Source of the DNA: AC-32 sp963813435
GTDB taxonomy: Bacteria; Actinomycetota; Thermoleophilia; Gaiellales; Gaiellaceae
Direction: 5' to 3'
Assembly (NCBI GenBank): GCA_963813435.1
Contig: CAWEYY010000003.1
Coordinates: forward strand, 434,001 to 498,000
Length of the DNA: 64,000 bases
Shown: positions 55,848-63,683 of the stretch, piece by piece
Layout of the letters: each line of letters begins with the position of its first letter
How positions within the stretch are numbered: position 1 is the stretch's first letter
Notes under the pieces: model-generated
The model's input: the letters and a program-made list of their open reading frames with translations, nothing else
Told to the model about the DNA's origin: nothing
The model's database searches: none
Position numbers and translations under genes: made by a program

Positions 55848-56876
55848 CTACGCGGTAGCTTGCTCGGCCGCGCGGCGGCCGAGGACGAGCGCAGCCGCGA
55901 GGCCGCTCGAGTAGCCGCCGCTGGAGATCCCGCCGACGTCGGCGCCGGCCGCAAACAGGCCGTCGACGCCTAGAACGCGAGCGTTCTCGTCGACGCGGAT
56001 CCCGCCGAGCGTGTGCGTCACGCCCGCGGTCACGTGGATCCGGAGCTCACCGTCCTGCTCGACGACGGTCCCGCCGGCCTCGCGGGCCGCGACCACACGC
56101 TGGTCGTCGCGATGCTCGGGGGACGTGACGAACCAGGCGGTCCCGCCCGGCTGCCTGCCGATCGCCTGCGCCAGGTCGCTCTCGTGCCAGGCGGGTGGGC
56201 CCGGGAAGAACTCCTCGCCGTCTTCGCCGACGACGCGGGCCTCGCCGCCCCAGAGCTGCGAGAGGCGCACGAAGTCGTCCTCCGTCACGCGCGCCGGCGG
56301 CGCGGGCATCGCGCGGCCGTAGTACTCGTCGAGGTCGCCCGACACCTCGGCCTCGTGCGCGCGGGCGAAGTCGAGCCCGTCGCCCTCGCTCCGAGGGTTA
56401 CAGCGCGCGAGCAGCCCGCGCTCGCGCGCGAGGCGAACGGAGAAACCCCCGGTCGCGAGCACCAGCGGCTCTTCCGGCCATGTCCCGGGGACAGGCCCCA
56501 GGCCGTGGCCGAAACGGACATCTCCGGCCGCCCGGACCAGTACGTCGGTCAGGCTTCGCGGGTCGAAGCGCTTCCCGGTCGTGCGCGGGTTCGGCGTGTC
56601 CTCCCACACGACCTCGGCCCCGAGCGAGACGAGCCAGTCGAGCCCCTCGTCGAGCCCGTCGAACACGAGCCGCTGGAGCCGCTCGTCGCCGTCCGGGCAC
56701 TCGCTGCGGAAGTCCTCGAACGTCTGGTGCCGCCAGACGACGCAGCTCGAGAGGAGCATCGAGCCGCCCGCGCGGTCGCCCTTCTCGAGCACGACCGGCT
56801 CGGCTCCGAGCTCGCGCGCCCTCGCCGCAGCGCAGAGGCCGGCCATCCCCGCGCCTGCCACCGTGAGCCTTTTCAA
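55848..56876 (-). CDS. FAD-dependent reductase, fumarate reductase/KSTD-like
   Basis: 342 residues. It opens KRLTVAGAGMAGLCAAARAR then LEKGDRAGGSMLLSSCVVW, an FAD Rossmann motif followed by the GG-doublet region of the fumarate reductase/3-ketosteroid dehydrogenase group. VLATGGFSVRLARERGLLAR, THTLGGIRVDENARVLGVDG and LFAAGADVGGISSGGYSSGL complete the FAD site. The substrate is unknown. Residues RFGHGLGPVPGTW are encoded by a palindromic repeat (56479-56522) and may be an insertion. The TTG start follows GGGAG. The protein is shorter than most relatives (about 450-550). Confidence 0.82.
   Translation of the reverse strand: MKRLTVAGAGMAGLCAAARARELGAEPVVLEKGDRAGGSMLLSSCVVWRHQTFEDFRSECPDGDERLQRLVFDGLDEGLDWLVSLGAEVVWEDTPNPRTTGKRFDPRSLTDVLVRAAGDVRFGHGLGPVPGTWPEEPLVLATGGFSVRLARERGLLARCNPRSEGDGLDFARAHEAEVSGDLDEYYGRAMPAPPARVTEDDFVRLSQLWGGEARVVGEDGEEFFPGPPAWHESDLAQAIGRQPGGTAWFVTSPEHRDDQRVVAAREAGGTVVEQDGELRIHVTAGVTHTLGGIRVDENARVLGVDGLFAAGADVGGISSGGYSSGLAAALVLGRRAAEQATA
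56479..56522. repeat. In-frame palindromic repeat, copy 4 (inside FAD reductase)
   Basis: CATGTCCCGGGGACAGGCCC then CAGGCCGTGGCCGAAACGGA. The right half matches copy 3 at the cysO-cysM junction, but the gene reads it on the opposite strand from that copy. Confidence 0.75.
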
Positions 56877-56911
56877 CGTCTCCCGAGCGCAGCGATGGGA
56901 GAAACTAGAGG

Positions 56912-56940
56912 ACGCTGAAAGTGCGCAGCACTTTCAGCGT
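56912..56940 (-). terminator. 13-bp perfect hairpin overlapping the VOC stop codon
   Basis: ACGCTGAAAGTGC (56912-56924) and GCACTTTCAGCGT (56928-56940) around GCA. The TGA stop of the minus-strand VOC gene (56934-56936) lies inside the stem. Confidence 0.75.
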
Positions 56941-57632
56941 AGAGAGAAGGACGGCTTGTGCTCGACGTACTCGACCTTGACGCGCTCAGGCCCCCAGACG
57001 AACACCGCGTACGTGTTAGCCGCGTCCACGATATCCGCGATCTCGAGGCCGAGCTCGCGCGCCTCGGCGATGTGGTCGTCGGCCGAGTCGACCTTGACCG
57101 CGAGGTGGTTCAGCAACGGCTTCTCCGGATCGCCCGGCTCGCCCTGGTGGAACTCGACGAACGCGCCGCCCGCCTCGACCCGCGGCGCACCCGACGGCCC
57201 GGGCTCGGCGGTGGAGAACCCCAGCCCGAGGTAGGCCCTGGCGGTCTCCTCGGGCGCCTCTGACCAGAGCGCGACGTGGTCGATGTCGTACTCGACGTCG
57301 GTCGGCGCCTCGACGAGGCCGATCCGCAGCCCCTCGTGGACGTCGAAGTAGAGCTCGCCCTCGCGCGGCTGGTCGACCTCGATCCCATCCAGCTCGCCCT
57401 CGGCCTGCTCGTTGCTCGAAACCCGGAGCGCGACATGCTTGAGCGCGCCGCGCTCGCGCGGTCCTTCCGCGGCGAACAGCGTCAGCTTCCCATGGCGAGC
57501 GTGCGAGCCGACGAGGGTGAACGCGTCGGTGCGGTCGATCACGTGCATGCCGACCCGCTCGGTCAGAACGTCCGCAATGGCGTCTCGGTCCGCCACCCAG
57601 AGGGCGACGTGGTCGAGCGTCTCCGGCCTCAC
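56934..57632 (-). CDS. VOC family protein (double glyoxalase fold)
   Basis: 232 residues. Two VOC modules: VRPETLDHVALWVADRDAIA and YDIDHVALWSEAPEETARAY, with C-terminal KVEYVEHKPSFSL. His/Glu metal ligands are present in the second (HVALW, VEY). Extradiol-dioxygenase or glyoxalase-like activity is possible; the substrate is unknown. GTG at 57632 is supported by TATGCT 7 nt upstream; longer in-frame starts exist. It ends in a hairpin. Unlike three other VOC genes in the window it is intact. Confidence 0.75.
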   Translation of the reverse strand: MRPETLDHVALWVADRDAIADVLTERVGMHVIDRTDAFTLVGSHARHGKLTLFAAEGPRERGALKHVALRVSSNEQAEGELDGIEVDQPREGELYFDVHEGLRIGLVEAPTDVEYDIDHVALWSEAPEETARAYLGLGFSTAEPGPSGAPRVEAGGAFVEFHQGEPGDPEKPLLNHLAVKVDSADDHIAEARELGLEIADIVDAANTYAVFVWGPERVKVEYVEHKPSFSLR

Positions 57633-57668
57633 GCGGCCCAGCATAGCCAGCAAGGACCGGATGGGAGA

Positions 57669-57734
57669 GCGCCTAAGGCGCTCGCTTGCGACGCCGACCA
57701 GAGAGGCCGTGCGGGCTTTGCCCGTGCGGCCGTC
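57669..57734 (+). repeat. Intergenic double-hairpin repeat, copy 3 (diverged)
   Basis: GGCGCTCGCTTGCGACGCC, then GGCCGTGCGGGC-TTT-GCCCGTGCGGCC and CGTCTTA. Same layout as the copies at 55751 and 58384. The second stem has G-U pairs in plus-strand RNA. It lies downstream of the ferredoxin gene. Confidence 0.55.
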
Positions 57735-58040
57735 TTACTCGAGCGGTGGGTTCTGGACGTCGTGCTCCTCGGCGTACTCGTCGACGAGCTTGTTGATCAC
57801 GTCGGCGCCATCGGGGAACGCGTAGTTGATCTTCACGAACGCGTTCCACTTATCGGGCAACGCGTCCTCGGGAAAGATCGCCTCGACCGGGCACTCGGGC
57901 TCACACGCGCCGCAGTCGATGCACTCCTCGGGATCGATGATCAGGATCCTCTCGAAGGTGTGGATGCAGTCGACGGGACAGACGTCGACGCACGAGAGAT
58001 CTTTGATGTCGATGCACGGCTCGGCGATGATGTACGTCAC
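57735..58040 (-). CDS. fdxA: Ferredoxin (7Fe/8Fe type)
   Basis: 101 residues. Cluster motifs: EPCIDIKDLSCVDVCPVDCI and IDPEECIDCGACEPECPVEA, giving one complete 4Fe site and a second with C-x7-C spacing that suits a 3Fe-4S cluster, as in actinobacterial FdxA. The C-terminal tail (YAFPDGADVINKLVDEYAEE) is acidic. It transfers electrons to cytoplasmic redox enzymes. GTG start 9 nt after TAGACT. No partner enzyme is directly next to it. Confidence 0.9.
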   Translation of the reverse strand: MTYIIAEPCIDIKDLSCVDVCPVDCIHTFERILIIDPEECIDCGACEPECPVEAIFPEDALPDKWNAFVKINYAFPDGADVINKLVDEYAEEHDVQNPPLE

Positions 58041-58052
58041 GCGGCCGTCAGT

Positions 58053-58361
58053 CTACTGAGGCACTAACTCCTCTACGGTCGCCTTCAAGCGGTCGTTTAG
58101 TGAGGATTTCACGAGCACCTGGTCGAAGCCGGCCGTGTGCGCCCTGCGGAGCCCGGCCGTGTCGGTGTGGTTGCTGAAGCCGAGGATCGGCACGTCCGGG
58201 TACGCGTCGGCGACCTCCTGCGGCTCGATCCGCGACACGTCGCAGATCACGAGGTCGGGCGGGTCGATGCTGTCGGTCGTGACCAGGTGGTGTCCCGGGA
58301 GCAGCCCCTCGATCTTCCCCCGGAAGAACACGTCGACCCCCGCCAGCAGGATCGTCGCCAC
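58053..58361 (-). CDS. Receiver-like domain protein (degenerate)
   Basis: 102 residues. VATILLAGVDVFFRGKIEGL, then LVICDVSRIEPQEVADAYPD and VPILGFSNHTDTAGLRRAHT then AGFDQVLVKSSLNDRLKATV. The order of strands and the C-terminal Lys (VLVKSS) match a response-regulator receiver, but the first acidic pair is replaced by GVD and no output domain exists, so phosphorylation is unlikely. Alternatively it is a small regulatory partner. GTG start 7 nt after TACGGT. It is divergent from the Rieske gene. Confidence 0.65.
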   Translation of the reverse strand: MATILLAGVDVFFRGKIEGLLPGHHLVTTDSIDPPDLVICDVSRIEPQEVADAYPDVPILGFSNHTDTAGLRRAHTAGFDQVLVKSSLNDRLKATVEELVPQ

Positions 58362-58368
58362 GGCTGCA

Positions 58369-58374
58369 ACCGTA
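58369..58374 (-). promoter_or_regulatory. Putative leaderless -10 (TACGGT)
   Basis: TACGGT ends 7 nt before the GTG of the receiver-like gene. Confidence 0.45.
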
Positions 58375-58383
58375 CCACCCTCC

Positions 58384-58462
58384 AGGCGCCGCTTGCGGTG
58401 CCGTCGTCAGGACGCGCGAGCTTCGCTCGTGTGTCCGTCTGAAATGAACGGTCGACACGCTT
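58384..58462 (+). repeat. Intergenic double-hairpin repeat, copy 2
   Basis: GGCGCC-GCTTGC-GGTGCC and GGACGCGCGAGC-TTC-GCTCGTGTGTCC, followed by CGTCTGAAATGA and CGGTCGA, as in copy 1. It lies between divergent start regions, so it is not a terminator here. Confidence 0.7.
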
Positions 58463-58502
58463 GCTGCTGGAAGAAGCGTCTCTCCGAAGCTCTCCCCAAC
58501 GC

Positions 58503-58508
58503 TAGGAT
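58503..58508 (+). promoter_or_regulatory. Putative leaderless -10 (TAGGAT)
   Basis: TAGGAT ends 6 nt before the GTG at 58515. Confidence 0.55.
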
Positions 58509-58514
58509 CGGGAC

Positions 58515-58826
58515 GTGGCCGAGGCCGACTTCCAGCCCGTGGCGCGCGCCGACGAGATCGAGCCCGGATCGCTCGCGTGCGTCCGCGTCGGCGAGCAGGA
58601 CGTCACGCTCGCGCGCGTGGACGACGAGTTCTTCGCCACGCAGGGCCACTGCCTCCACCTCGAGGGCCCGCTCTGCCAGGGGCGGCTCGAGGGGCACGTG
58701 CTCAGCTGTCCCTGGCACGGCTGGCAGTACGACGTGCGCACCGGCGAGAACGAGTTCGACCGCGCGATCGTCCTCGAGACCTACGAGGTCGAGGTGGAGG
58801 ACGGCGAGGTTCGCATCGCGATCTAG
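58515..58826 (+). CDS. Rieske-type [2Fe-2S] ferredoxin
   Basis: 103 residues. Cluster ligands lie in ATQGHCLHLEGPL (C-x-H) and LSCPWHGWQYDVRTG (C-x2-H), spaced as in non-haem-iron Rieske ferredoxins. It transfers electrons in the cytoplasm. The sequence is complete, with a normal beta-sandwich (VTLARVDDEFFAT, TYEVEVEDGEVRI). GTG start 6 nt after TAGGAT. It is followed after 47 nt by a split-barrel protein gene. Confidence 0.9.
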   Translation: MAEADFQPVARADEIEPGSLACVRVGEQDVTLARVDDEFFATQGHCLHLEGPLCQGRLEGHVLSCPWHGWQYDVRTGENEFDRAIVLETYEVEVEDGEVRIAI

Positions 58827-58873
58827 GCGCGGCGGGCGCCCCCGGCCGTCGTCGGTTCGATACGAACGCCCTG

Positions 58874-59296
58874 ATGCCCTCGCTGCCGCTGCCACCCGAG
58901 CTCGACGAATTCCTCCGGGGCGCGAACCCTGCGGTCATCGCCTCGCTCCGATACGACGGCTCGCCTCACACCGTCGCAACCTGGTACCTGTGGGACGGAG
59001 AGCGCGTCCTGCTAAACATGGACGAGAACCGGCTGCGGCTCCGCTTCGTGCGCCGCGATCCGCGGGTCGCGTTGACCGTCCTCGACGAGGGGAGCTGGTA
59101 CCGGCACGTCAGCCTGCTCGGGAAGGTGGTCGAGATCTGCGACGACGACGGTCTCGCCGACATCGACCGGCTGGCGCTGCACTACTCCGGTCAGCCGTTC
59201 TCGAACCGCGAGAGCCGTCGCGTCAGCGCCTGGGTCGAGCCGCGCTCGTGGCACGCATGGGAGGACGCCGGCCCCTGGCCAGTGAAGTCGATCTGA
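58874..59296 (+). CDS. Pyridoxamine-phosphate-oxidase-like split-barrel protein
   Basis: 140 residues. ANPAVIASLRYDGSPHTVAT then WYLWDGERVLLNMDENRLRL form the FMN/F420-binding strands, with RRDPRVALTVLDEGSWYRHV as the next conserved segment. The family includes F420-dependent reductases common in actinobacteria, but cofactor choice cannot be set here. ATG at 58874 starts the first strand. It overlaps the next gene by 40 nt, so the pair is translationally coupled. Confidence 0.8.
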   Translation: MPSLPLPPELDEFLRGANPAVIASLRYDGSPHTVATWYLWDGERVLLNMDENRLRLRFVRRDPRVALTVLDEGSWYRHVSLLGKVVEICDDDGLADIDRLALHYSGQPFSNRESRRVSAWVEPRSWHAWEDAGPWPVKSI

Positions 59297-59631
59297 AGGC
59301 GGCACTGGAGGCAGGCCTCGACCTGATGCGCCGCGGGGAGTACTTCGCCGCCCACGAGGAGCTCGAGGACGCCTGGCGCGCCGCGTCCGCAGAGGAGCGC
59401 GACTTTTTCCAGGGTCTCGTCCACGTCGCGGTCGCGTGGTACCAGGCGGGGCGGGACAACCGGGTCGGCTGCGAGCGACAGCTCGAGAAAGCAGCCCGCC
59501 GCCTCGGCCCCTACGCCCCCGAGCACCGCGGCGTGGATGTCGCTTCACTCCTCGCGCAGGTCGAAAATGCCGTGCGTACCGTCGCGACCGACTCGCTCGA
59601 GCTACCGCGGCTGACAGTACGACCAAGTTGA
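59257..59631 (+). CDS. DUF309 family protein
   Basis: 124 residues. LDLMRRGEYFAAHEELEDAW then RDFFQGLVHVAVAWYQAGRD matches DUF309 (conserved His-Glu, Trp and GL-x-x-x-A). Helical; possibly metal-binding through HEE. Function unknown. The ATG lies inside the split-barrel gene in another frame (40-nt overlap). The TGA overlaps a TTG of the next gene (TTGA). Confidence 0.72.
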   Translation: MGGRRPLASEVDLKAALEAGLDLMRRGEYFAAHEELEDAWRAASAEERDFFQGLVHVAVAWYQAGRDNRVGCERQLEKAARRLGPYAPEHRGVDVASLLAQVENAVRTVATDSLELPRLTVRPS

Positions 59632-60412
59632 GCGAAGACCGCCTGCGCCCACTCTGGAACGACGCGGACCTCGACGCAACCGAGGAGAGCCTGAAGGCTG
59701 CCCTCGCCAACGAGACGACGGAACCGGGCCGCGCCGAGGTGCTCACGCAGCTGGCGCGGGTGGAGTTGAAACGGGGACAACTCGATGCTGCGAATGCGCT
59801 GCTCGACGAGGCTGACGGGCTGGCAGGAGACGACGGCGGGCATGCGCACGAGTGCTCCTCGAACGCGGTCGAGTCGTTCGACGCTCCGACGGCGACGACG
59901 CGGCGCTGCCGTTCCTGGAGCAGGCGTACAGCACAGCACATGCCGGAGGTCAGCACTTCATGGCCGCAGATGCAGCCCATTCATGCGCGCTCGCAGGGGA
60001 CATGGTCGCGTGGACGCAGCGCGGCCTCGACTTGGCCGACCGCTATCCCGCAGCCTCGTATTGGCGCGGAACGCTCCTGATGAACCTCGGTGACTGGCGG
60101 TGGGAGCGCGGCACGTACGAGGAGTCCCTTGCGAGCTGCCAGGCCTCGCTCGTCGCTCGCGAGAAGGAGACACGGAACCCGTTCCTGACCGAGTACGCGC
60201 GCTTCGGCGTCGCCCGCGCGCTACGGGCCCTCGGCCGTCCGGCGGAAGCGATCCCGTATCTCGAACAAGCAATCGAATTGTGCGAGGAACAGCAGCTCGA
60301 CTCGCCTTACGTCAGTCAGTTCCGTGAGGAGCTGGCCGCAGCGTACGACGACGCGGGCCGATCGGCGGACGCCGCCGCCTTGCGGGCAGTCCACGGACGA
60401 GAATCCTCCTGA
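59628..60412 (+). pseudogene. TPR-repeat protein with frameshift
   Basis: The first part (LSEDRLRPLWNDADLDATEE then LTQLARVELKRGQLDAANAL) ends near DGGHA, and the second (RVLLERGRVVRRSDGDDAAL, NLGDWRWERGTYEESLASCQ, ARALRALGRPAEAIPYLEQA) continues in another frame. They meet at about 59843-59848, where a small indel (two extra or one missing base) restores one protein of about 260 residues. TPR motifs suggest protein-protein contacts. It is coupled by TTGA to the DUF309 gene and by TGATG to the glycosyltransferase. Either decayed or an assembly error. Confidence 0.65.
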
Positions 60413-61434
60413 TGAAGGTCGCGGTCTTCACGACCTCCTATCCCCGGCACGAGGGCGATCTCGCCGGGCGGTTCGTCTTCGACCTGGTGGAGCGGCTACG
60501 CGAGCGCGACGTTGAGATCGACGTCGTCGGGCCGGGCGCCTACCGCGACTATGGGCTGACCGGCAGCAGCGGAGCGGGCCTCGTCGCCAGCGTGAAGCGG
60601 AAGCCCTGGCTGGCGCCGCCCCTCGGCTGGTCGATGGCGCATGCCCTCCGACGCGCGGCCCGGGACGCCGACTTCGTGCACGCAAACTGGCTCGCGGGCG
60701 CTGCGGTCGCGCGCTTCTCCGGCAGGCCGTTCATCGTGACGCTCCACGGCTCGGGCACCGCCGGCCGCTTCTCCGACCTCGGCCTCGCCGAGCGCTCGCC
60801 GGGAGTCGTGCGGAAGCTGCTGCGCCCAGCGCGGGCCGTCATCTGCTGCTCGCACGCCCTGGCGGTGGCGATGCGCGAGATCGGCGTCGCGAACGTGCAC
60901 GAGATCCCGTACGGCGTCGAGATTCCAGACGAGACCGGCCCGGAGGACGAGCCTCCCGCGGTGCTGTTCGCCGGACGGCTCTCGCCCGAGAAGCGGATCG
61001 ACGTCGTCGCGGCGGCAACCGAGGGCCTGCCGCGGATCGTCGCCGGCGACGGACCGCTCCGCGACCTGCTCCCGGACGCGCTCGGGTTCGTCCCGCAGCG
61101 TGAGCTGTTCGGCCTCTACGACCGGGCCGCGGTCGTCCTGCTGACCTCCGAGCGGGAGGGGCTGCCCAACGTCGTGCTCGAGGCGATGGCACGCGGCAAG
61201 ACCGTCGTCTCGACGCCGGTCGGCGGCATCCCGACCGTGATCGAGGACGGCGTGACCGGCTTCCTCGTCCCCGTCGGCGACCCGCAGGCGACCCGTGCGG
61301 CCGTCGAGCGCGCCCTCGCCGACCCCGGCCTGCGGCAGAAGATCGGCGCCGCCGCCCGCGAACGCGTGCGCGAGTACTGCTCCTGGGACAAGGTCACGGA
61401 GCAGACCCTCGAGGTCTACGCCAAGGCGGCCTAG
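60412..61434 (+). CDS. Glycosyltransferase family 4
   Basis: 340 residues of a GT-B transferase: N-terminal AVFTTSYPRHEGDLAGRFVF, PFIVTLHGSGTAGRFSDLGL, then the C-terminal sugar-nucleotide domain PAVLFAGRLSPEKRIDVVAA, LTSEREGLPNVVLEAMARGK (E-x7-E) and VGGIPTVIEDGVTGFLVPVG. It adds a sugar to a lipid, polysaccharide or small molecule. ATG overlaps the upstream stop by one base. Its TAG shares CTAG (61431-61434) with the convergent DUF4260 gene. Confidence 0.9.
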   Translation: MKVAVFTTSYPRHEGDLAGRFVFDLVERLRERDVEIDVVGPGAYRDYGLTGSSGAGLVASVKRKPWLAPPLGWSMAHALRRAARDADFVHANWLAGAAVARFSGRPFIVTLHGSGTAGRFSDLGLAERSPGVVRKLLRPARAVICCSHALAVAMREIGVANVHEIPYGVEIPDETGPEDEPPAVLFAGRLSPEKRIDVVAAATEGLPRIVAGDGPLRDLLPDALGFVPQRELFGLYDRAAVVLLTSEREGLPNVVLEAMARGKTVVSTPVGGIPTVIEDGVTGFLVPVGDPQATRAAVERALADPGLRQKIGAAARERVREYCSWDKVTEQTLEVYAKAA

Positions 61435-61790
61435 ATCCGCTGCAGGTGCGTGTCGTCGAACCGAGTCGGGTACTTCAGGCCGTACCCCAGCGCGCGGTCG
61501 ACACCGATGTGGGCGAGCCAGACCAGCGCAATCATCGTCGCGGTGTCGCTCTCCCAGACCACTCCCGCGAGGCCGAGCACCACGGGCCCGACGTACGTGT
61601 GCACGACGTCGTAGCTCGCCGCGCCGACGCGAGGCCCGAACACGTAGCCGACCGCCGAGAGATCAGGCGCGAGCGCGAGCACGAGCAGCACCCACCACGG
61701 ATAGCCCTCGTGGAAGAACAGGACGACCGCTGCGACTGCAACGGCGATTCCCTCGGCGCGGACGAGGTGTCGAGGCAGTCGTTCCAGCAT
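61431..61790 (-). CDS. DUF4260 membrane protein
   Basis: 119 residues, matching DUF4260: VRAEGIAVAVAAVVLFFHEG, WWVLLVLALAPDLSAVGYVF, GPRVGAASYDVVHTYVGPVV and LVWLAHIGVDRALGYGLKYP ending FDDTHLQRI. Four membrane segments with conserved PDL, H and DTH, a possible membrane-bound metal site. Function unknown. It starts 10 nt after the CcdA gene on the same strand, so it may belong to the cytochrome operon. Confidence 0.82.
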   Translation of the reverse strand: MLERLPRHLVRAEGIAVAVAAVVLFFHEGYPWWVLLVLALAPDLSAVGYVFGPRVGAASYDVVHTYVGPVVLGLAGVVWESDTATMIALVWLAHIGVDRALGYGLKYPTRFDDTHLQRI

Positions 61791-61800
61791 GGAGACCTCC

Positions 61801-62511
61801 TCAGAGTTGGTCGAGGCCGATCGCCTCGAGCGCGCGGTTGAGCATCACGCTCAGCCACCAGTCGCGGTTGAAGAACAGGAGCAGGCCGAGCACGACGAGC
61901 GTGAGCCCGCTCGCGAGGCGGATCGTGTTGTAGTGGTCGCGCACCCAGCGGAACGCGCTCATGGCGTGCGTGAACGCGATCCCGATCAGGACGAAGGCGA
62001 CGGTGATGCCGAGCGAGTAGGCGGCCAGCAGGATGCAGCCCCGCACGATCGTGCGTGAGTCGGCGGCCAGCGCGAGGATGGCGCCCAGAACGACGCCGAC
62101 GCAGGGGGCCGCGCAGAGCGCGAAGGCCGCGCCGAGCAGCGCGCGCGATCCGCTGGCGCGGGCGCGTGTGATAGCTCCCGGCGCGAGCATCCGCTCCGGC
62201 CACGGCAGCAGCCCGGCGAACGCGAGCCCGAGCACGACAAGCACGAAGCCGGCGATCTTCGTCCGAGTCTCCTGGTCGACCCAGCCGCCGATCGCCGCGG
62301 CGGTCGCGCCGAGCAGCACGAACACGACGGTGAACCCGAGCGCAAACGGCACGCTCGCGACGACGACCCGCTTGGCTACGCCCTTCTCGCCCAGGCGGTC
62401 GACCTCGACGGCCGTGATCGCCGAGATGTAGCCCGGCACGAGCGGCAGCACGCAGGGGAACGCGATCGACACGACTCCGGCGAGGAAGGCCACAGGGATT
62501 CGCTCAGCCAT
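61801..62511 (-). CDS. ccdA: CcdA-type cytochrome c biogenesis membrane protein
   Basis: 236 residues, six membrane segments. The two redox cysteines appear in VSIAFPCVLPLVPGYISAIT and GAAFALCAAPCVGVVLGAIL, as in CcdA/DsbD-core proteins. It moves electrons from thioredoxin across the membrane to reduce the apocytochrome thiols through the CcmG-like protein. The ATG overlaps the CcmH stop by 8 nt. The C-terminus FFNRDWWLSVMLNRALEA is amphipathic. Confidence 0.9.
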   Translation of the reverse strand: MAERIPVAFLAGVVSIAFPCVLPLVPGYISAITAVEVDRLGEKGVAKRVVVASVPFALGFTVVFVLLGATAAAIGGWVDQETRTKIAGFVLVVLGLAFAGLLPWPERMLAPGAITRARASGSRALLGAAFALCAAPCVGVVLGAILALAADSRTIVRGCILLAAYSLGITVAFVLIGIAFTHAMSAFRWVRDHYNTIRLASGLTLVVLGLLLFFNRDWWLSVMLNRALEAIGLDQL

Positions 62512-62974
62512 CGAAGCTCTTCAGTTCTTCGTCGACCCTTCGCTCCATCTCCGGGTCGAGCCGCTGACCGTTCTGTGCCCACGCGTCAGCGGCGGGCTCG
62601 GGCTCCTCGCGCACGCGGCTCCACTGCCAGGCGAGGAGGCCCAGGATGGCTGCGGCGGCCACGACCCCGACGAGCGGCAGCACCCAGGCGAGGAGGTCGA
62701 ACCCATGCTTCGGCGGCGCGGCCAGGATCCGCGTCCCGTACTCGGCGACGAGCTTGTCCTTGATCCCGCTCCTCGTGTCGCCCGCGGCGATCCGCGCCTG
62801 GATGAACCGCTTGACCTGGGCCGCCGCCGGCGAGTCCGACTGGGCCAACGTCTCGCCAGCGCAGACCGGGCACATGATCTGGTCCTCGAGCTCCGCCAGG
62901 GTCGGATGCTGCTCACTCGCAGCCGCCGGAGCGGCGAGGAGGAGCGCCGCCACGACGAGCAGGATCAGCCTCAT
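62504..62974 (-). CDS. ccmH: Cytochrome c maturation protein CcmH
   Basis: 156 residues. Signal peptide ILLVVAALLLAAPAAASEQH, then LEDQIMCPVCAGETLAQSDS with the CxxC haem-lyase cysteines, AAAQVKRFIQARIAAGDTRS, a C-terminal membrane anchor (LPLVGVVAAAAILGLLAWQW) and an acidic tail. It presents reduced apocytochrome to the haem-ligation machinery. It overlaps the CcmG-like gene by 4 nt. Confidence 0.9.
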   Translation of the reverse strand: MRLILLVVAALLLAAPAAASEQHPTLAELEDQIMCPVCAGETLAQSDSPAAAQVKRFIQARIAAGDTRSGIKDKLVAEYGTRILAAPPKHGFDLLAWVLPLVGVVAAAAILGLLAWQWSRVREEPEPAADAWAQNGQRLDPEMERRVDEELKSFDG

Positions 62975-63516
62975 GAGCGAAGCGCCTGTGCGATCCCGCT
63001 GCGCAGATTAGACGCCGTCGCCTGGCCGGCGATGTGCCGGACCACGCGCCCGTTCGCATCGACGAAGAACGTCTCGGGAAGGCCCGTCAGCCCGTACTTC
63101 GGCGAGGTCACGTTGCGGTTGTCGTGGACGACCGGGTACGTGAGCCCGTGCTTGCGCATGAACTTGCGCGCGTCGCCGCTGAAGTCGTTCACGTCCACGC
63201 CGAGGACGACGACGCGGCCGTCGTGCTCCTTCCACACGCGTTCGAGCGTGGGCGCCTCCTGCTTGCACGGGTAGCACCACGAGGCCCAGAAGTTCAAGAC
63301 GACCGGCTTGCCCCGAAAGGAGGCGAGGCTCAGGTCGCCGGGCCGGTCGAGGCGGCCGAGCGTGAAGTCTGGAGCCGCGGCGATGTGGCCCTTGTCGACC
63401 TTCGTCGCGACGTTCGAGGTGTTCTGGTGCGTCACCTTCCAGACCAGGAGCGCGAGGAGCGCGAGCACGAGCGCCACCGAGAGTGCCTGGGCGCCGAGCT
63501 TCAGCCGCGCGGACAT
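62971..63516 (-). CDS. Thioredoxin-like thiol-disulfide protein (CcmG/ResA type)
   Basis: 181 residues. N-terminal anchor ALSVALVLALLALLVWKVTH, then a thioredoxin fold with PVVLNFWASWCYPCKQEAPT (CYPC active site), VVVLGVDVNDFSGDARKFMR, and GLTGLPETFFVDANGRVVRH with the cis-Pro. It reduces apocytochrome c for haem attachment, taking electrons from CcdA. It is first in the ccm group. Its ATG lies about 170 nt from the next upstream gene, with no clear promoter seen. Confidence 0.92.
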   Translation of the reverse strand: MSARLKLGAQALSVALVLALLALLVWKVTHQNTSNVATKVDKGHIAAAPDFTLGRLDRPGDLSLASFRGKPVVLNFWASWCYPCKQEAPTLERVWKEHDGRVVVLGVDVNDFSGDARKFMRKHGLTYPVVHDNRNVTSPKYGLTGLPETFFVDANGRVVRHIAGQATASNLRSGIAQALRS

Positions 63517-63683
63517 CGGTGCCCTTTCCAGTGACGGTGACGAGGCTCTCGGTCGCTAGCACCAAGCCAGAGGCCGTACTCGTCCGCAGCCCAGGCTGGT
63601 TGCCTGGGCAAGGGCGAGGGTGGACTCTGGCGCCGCGTGATAGCGGGCGAGAGGTCGGTATCCATTGCTGGGAGGGGCACTGC

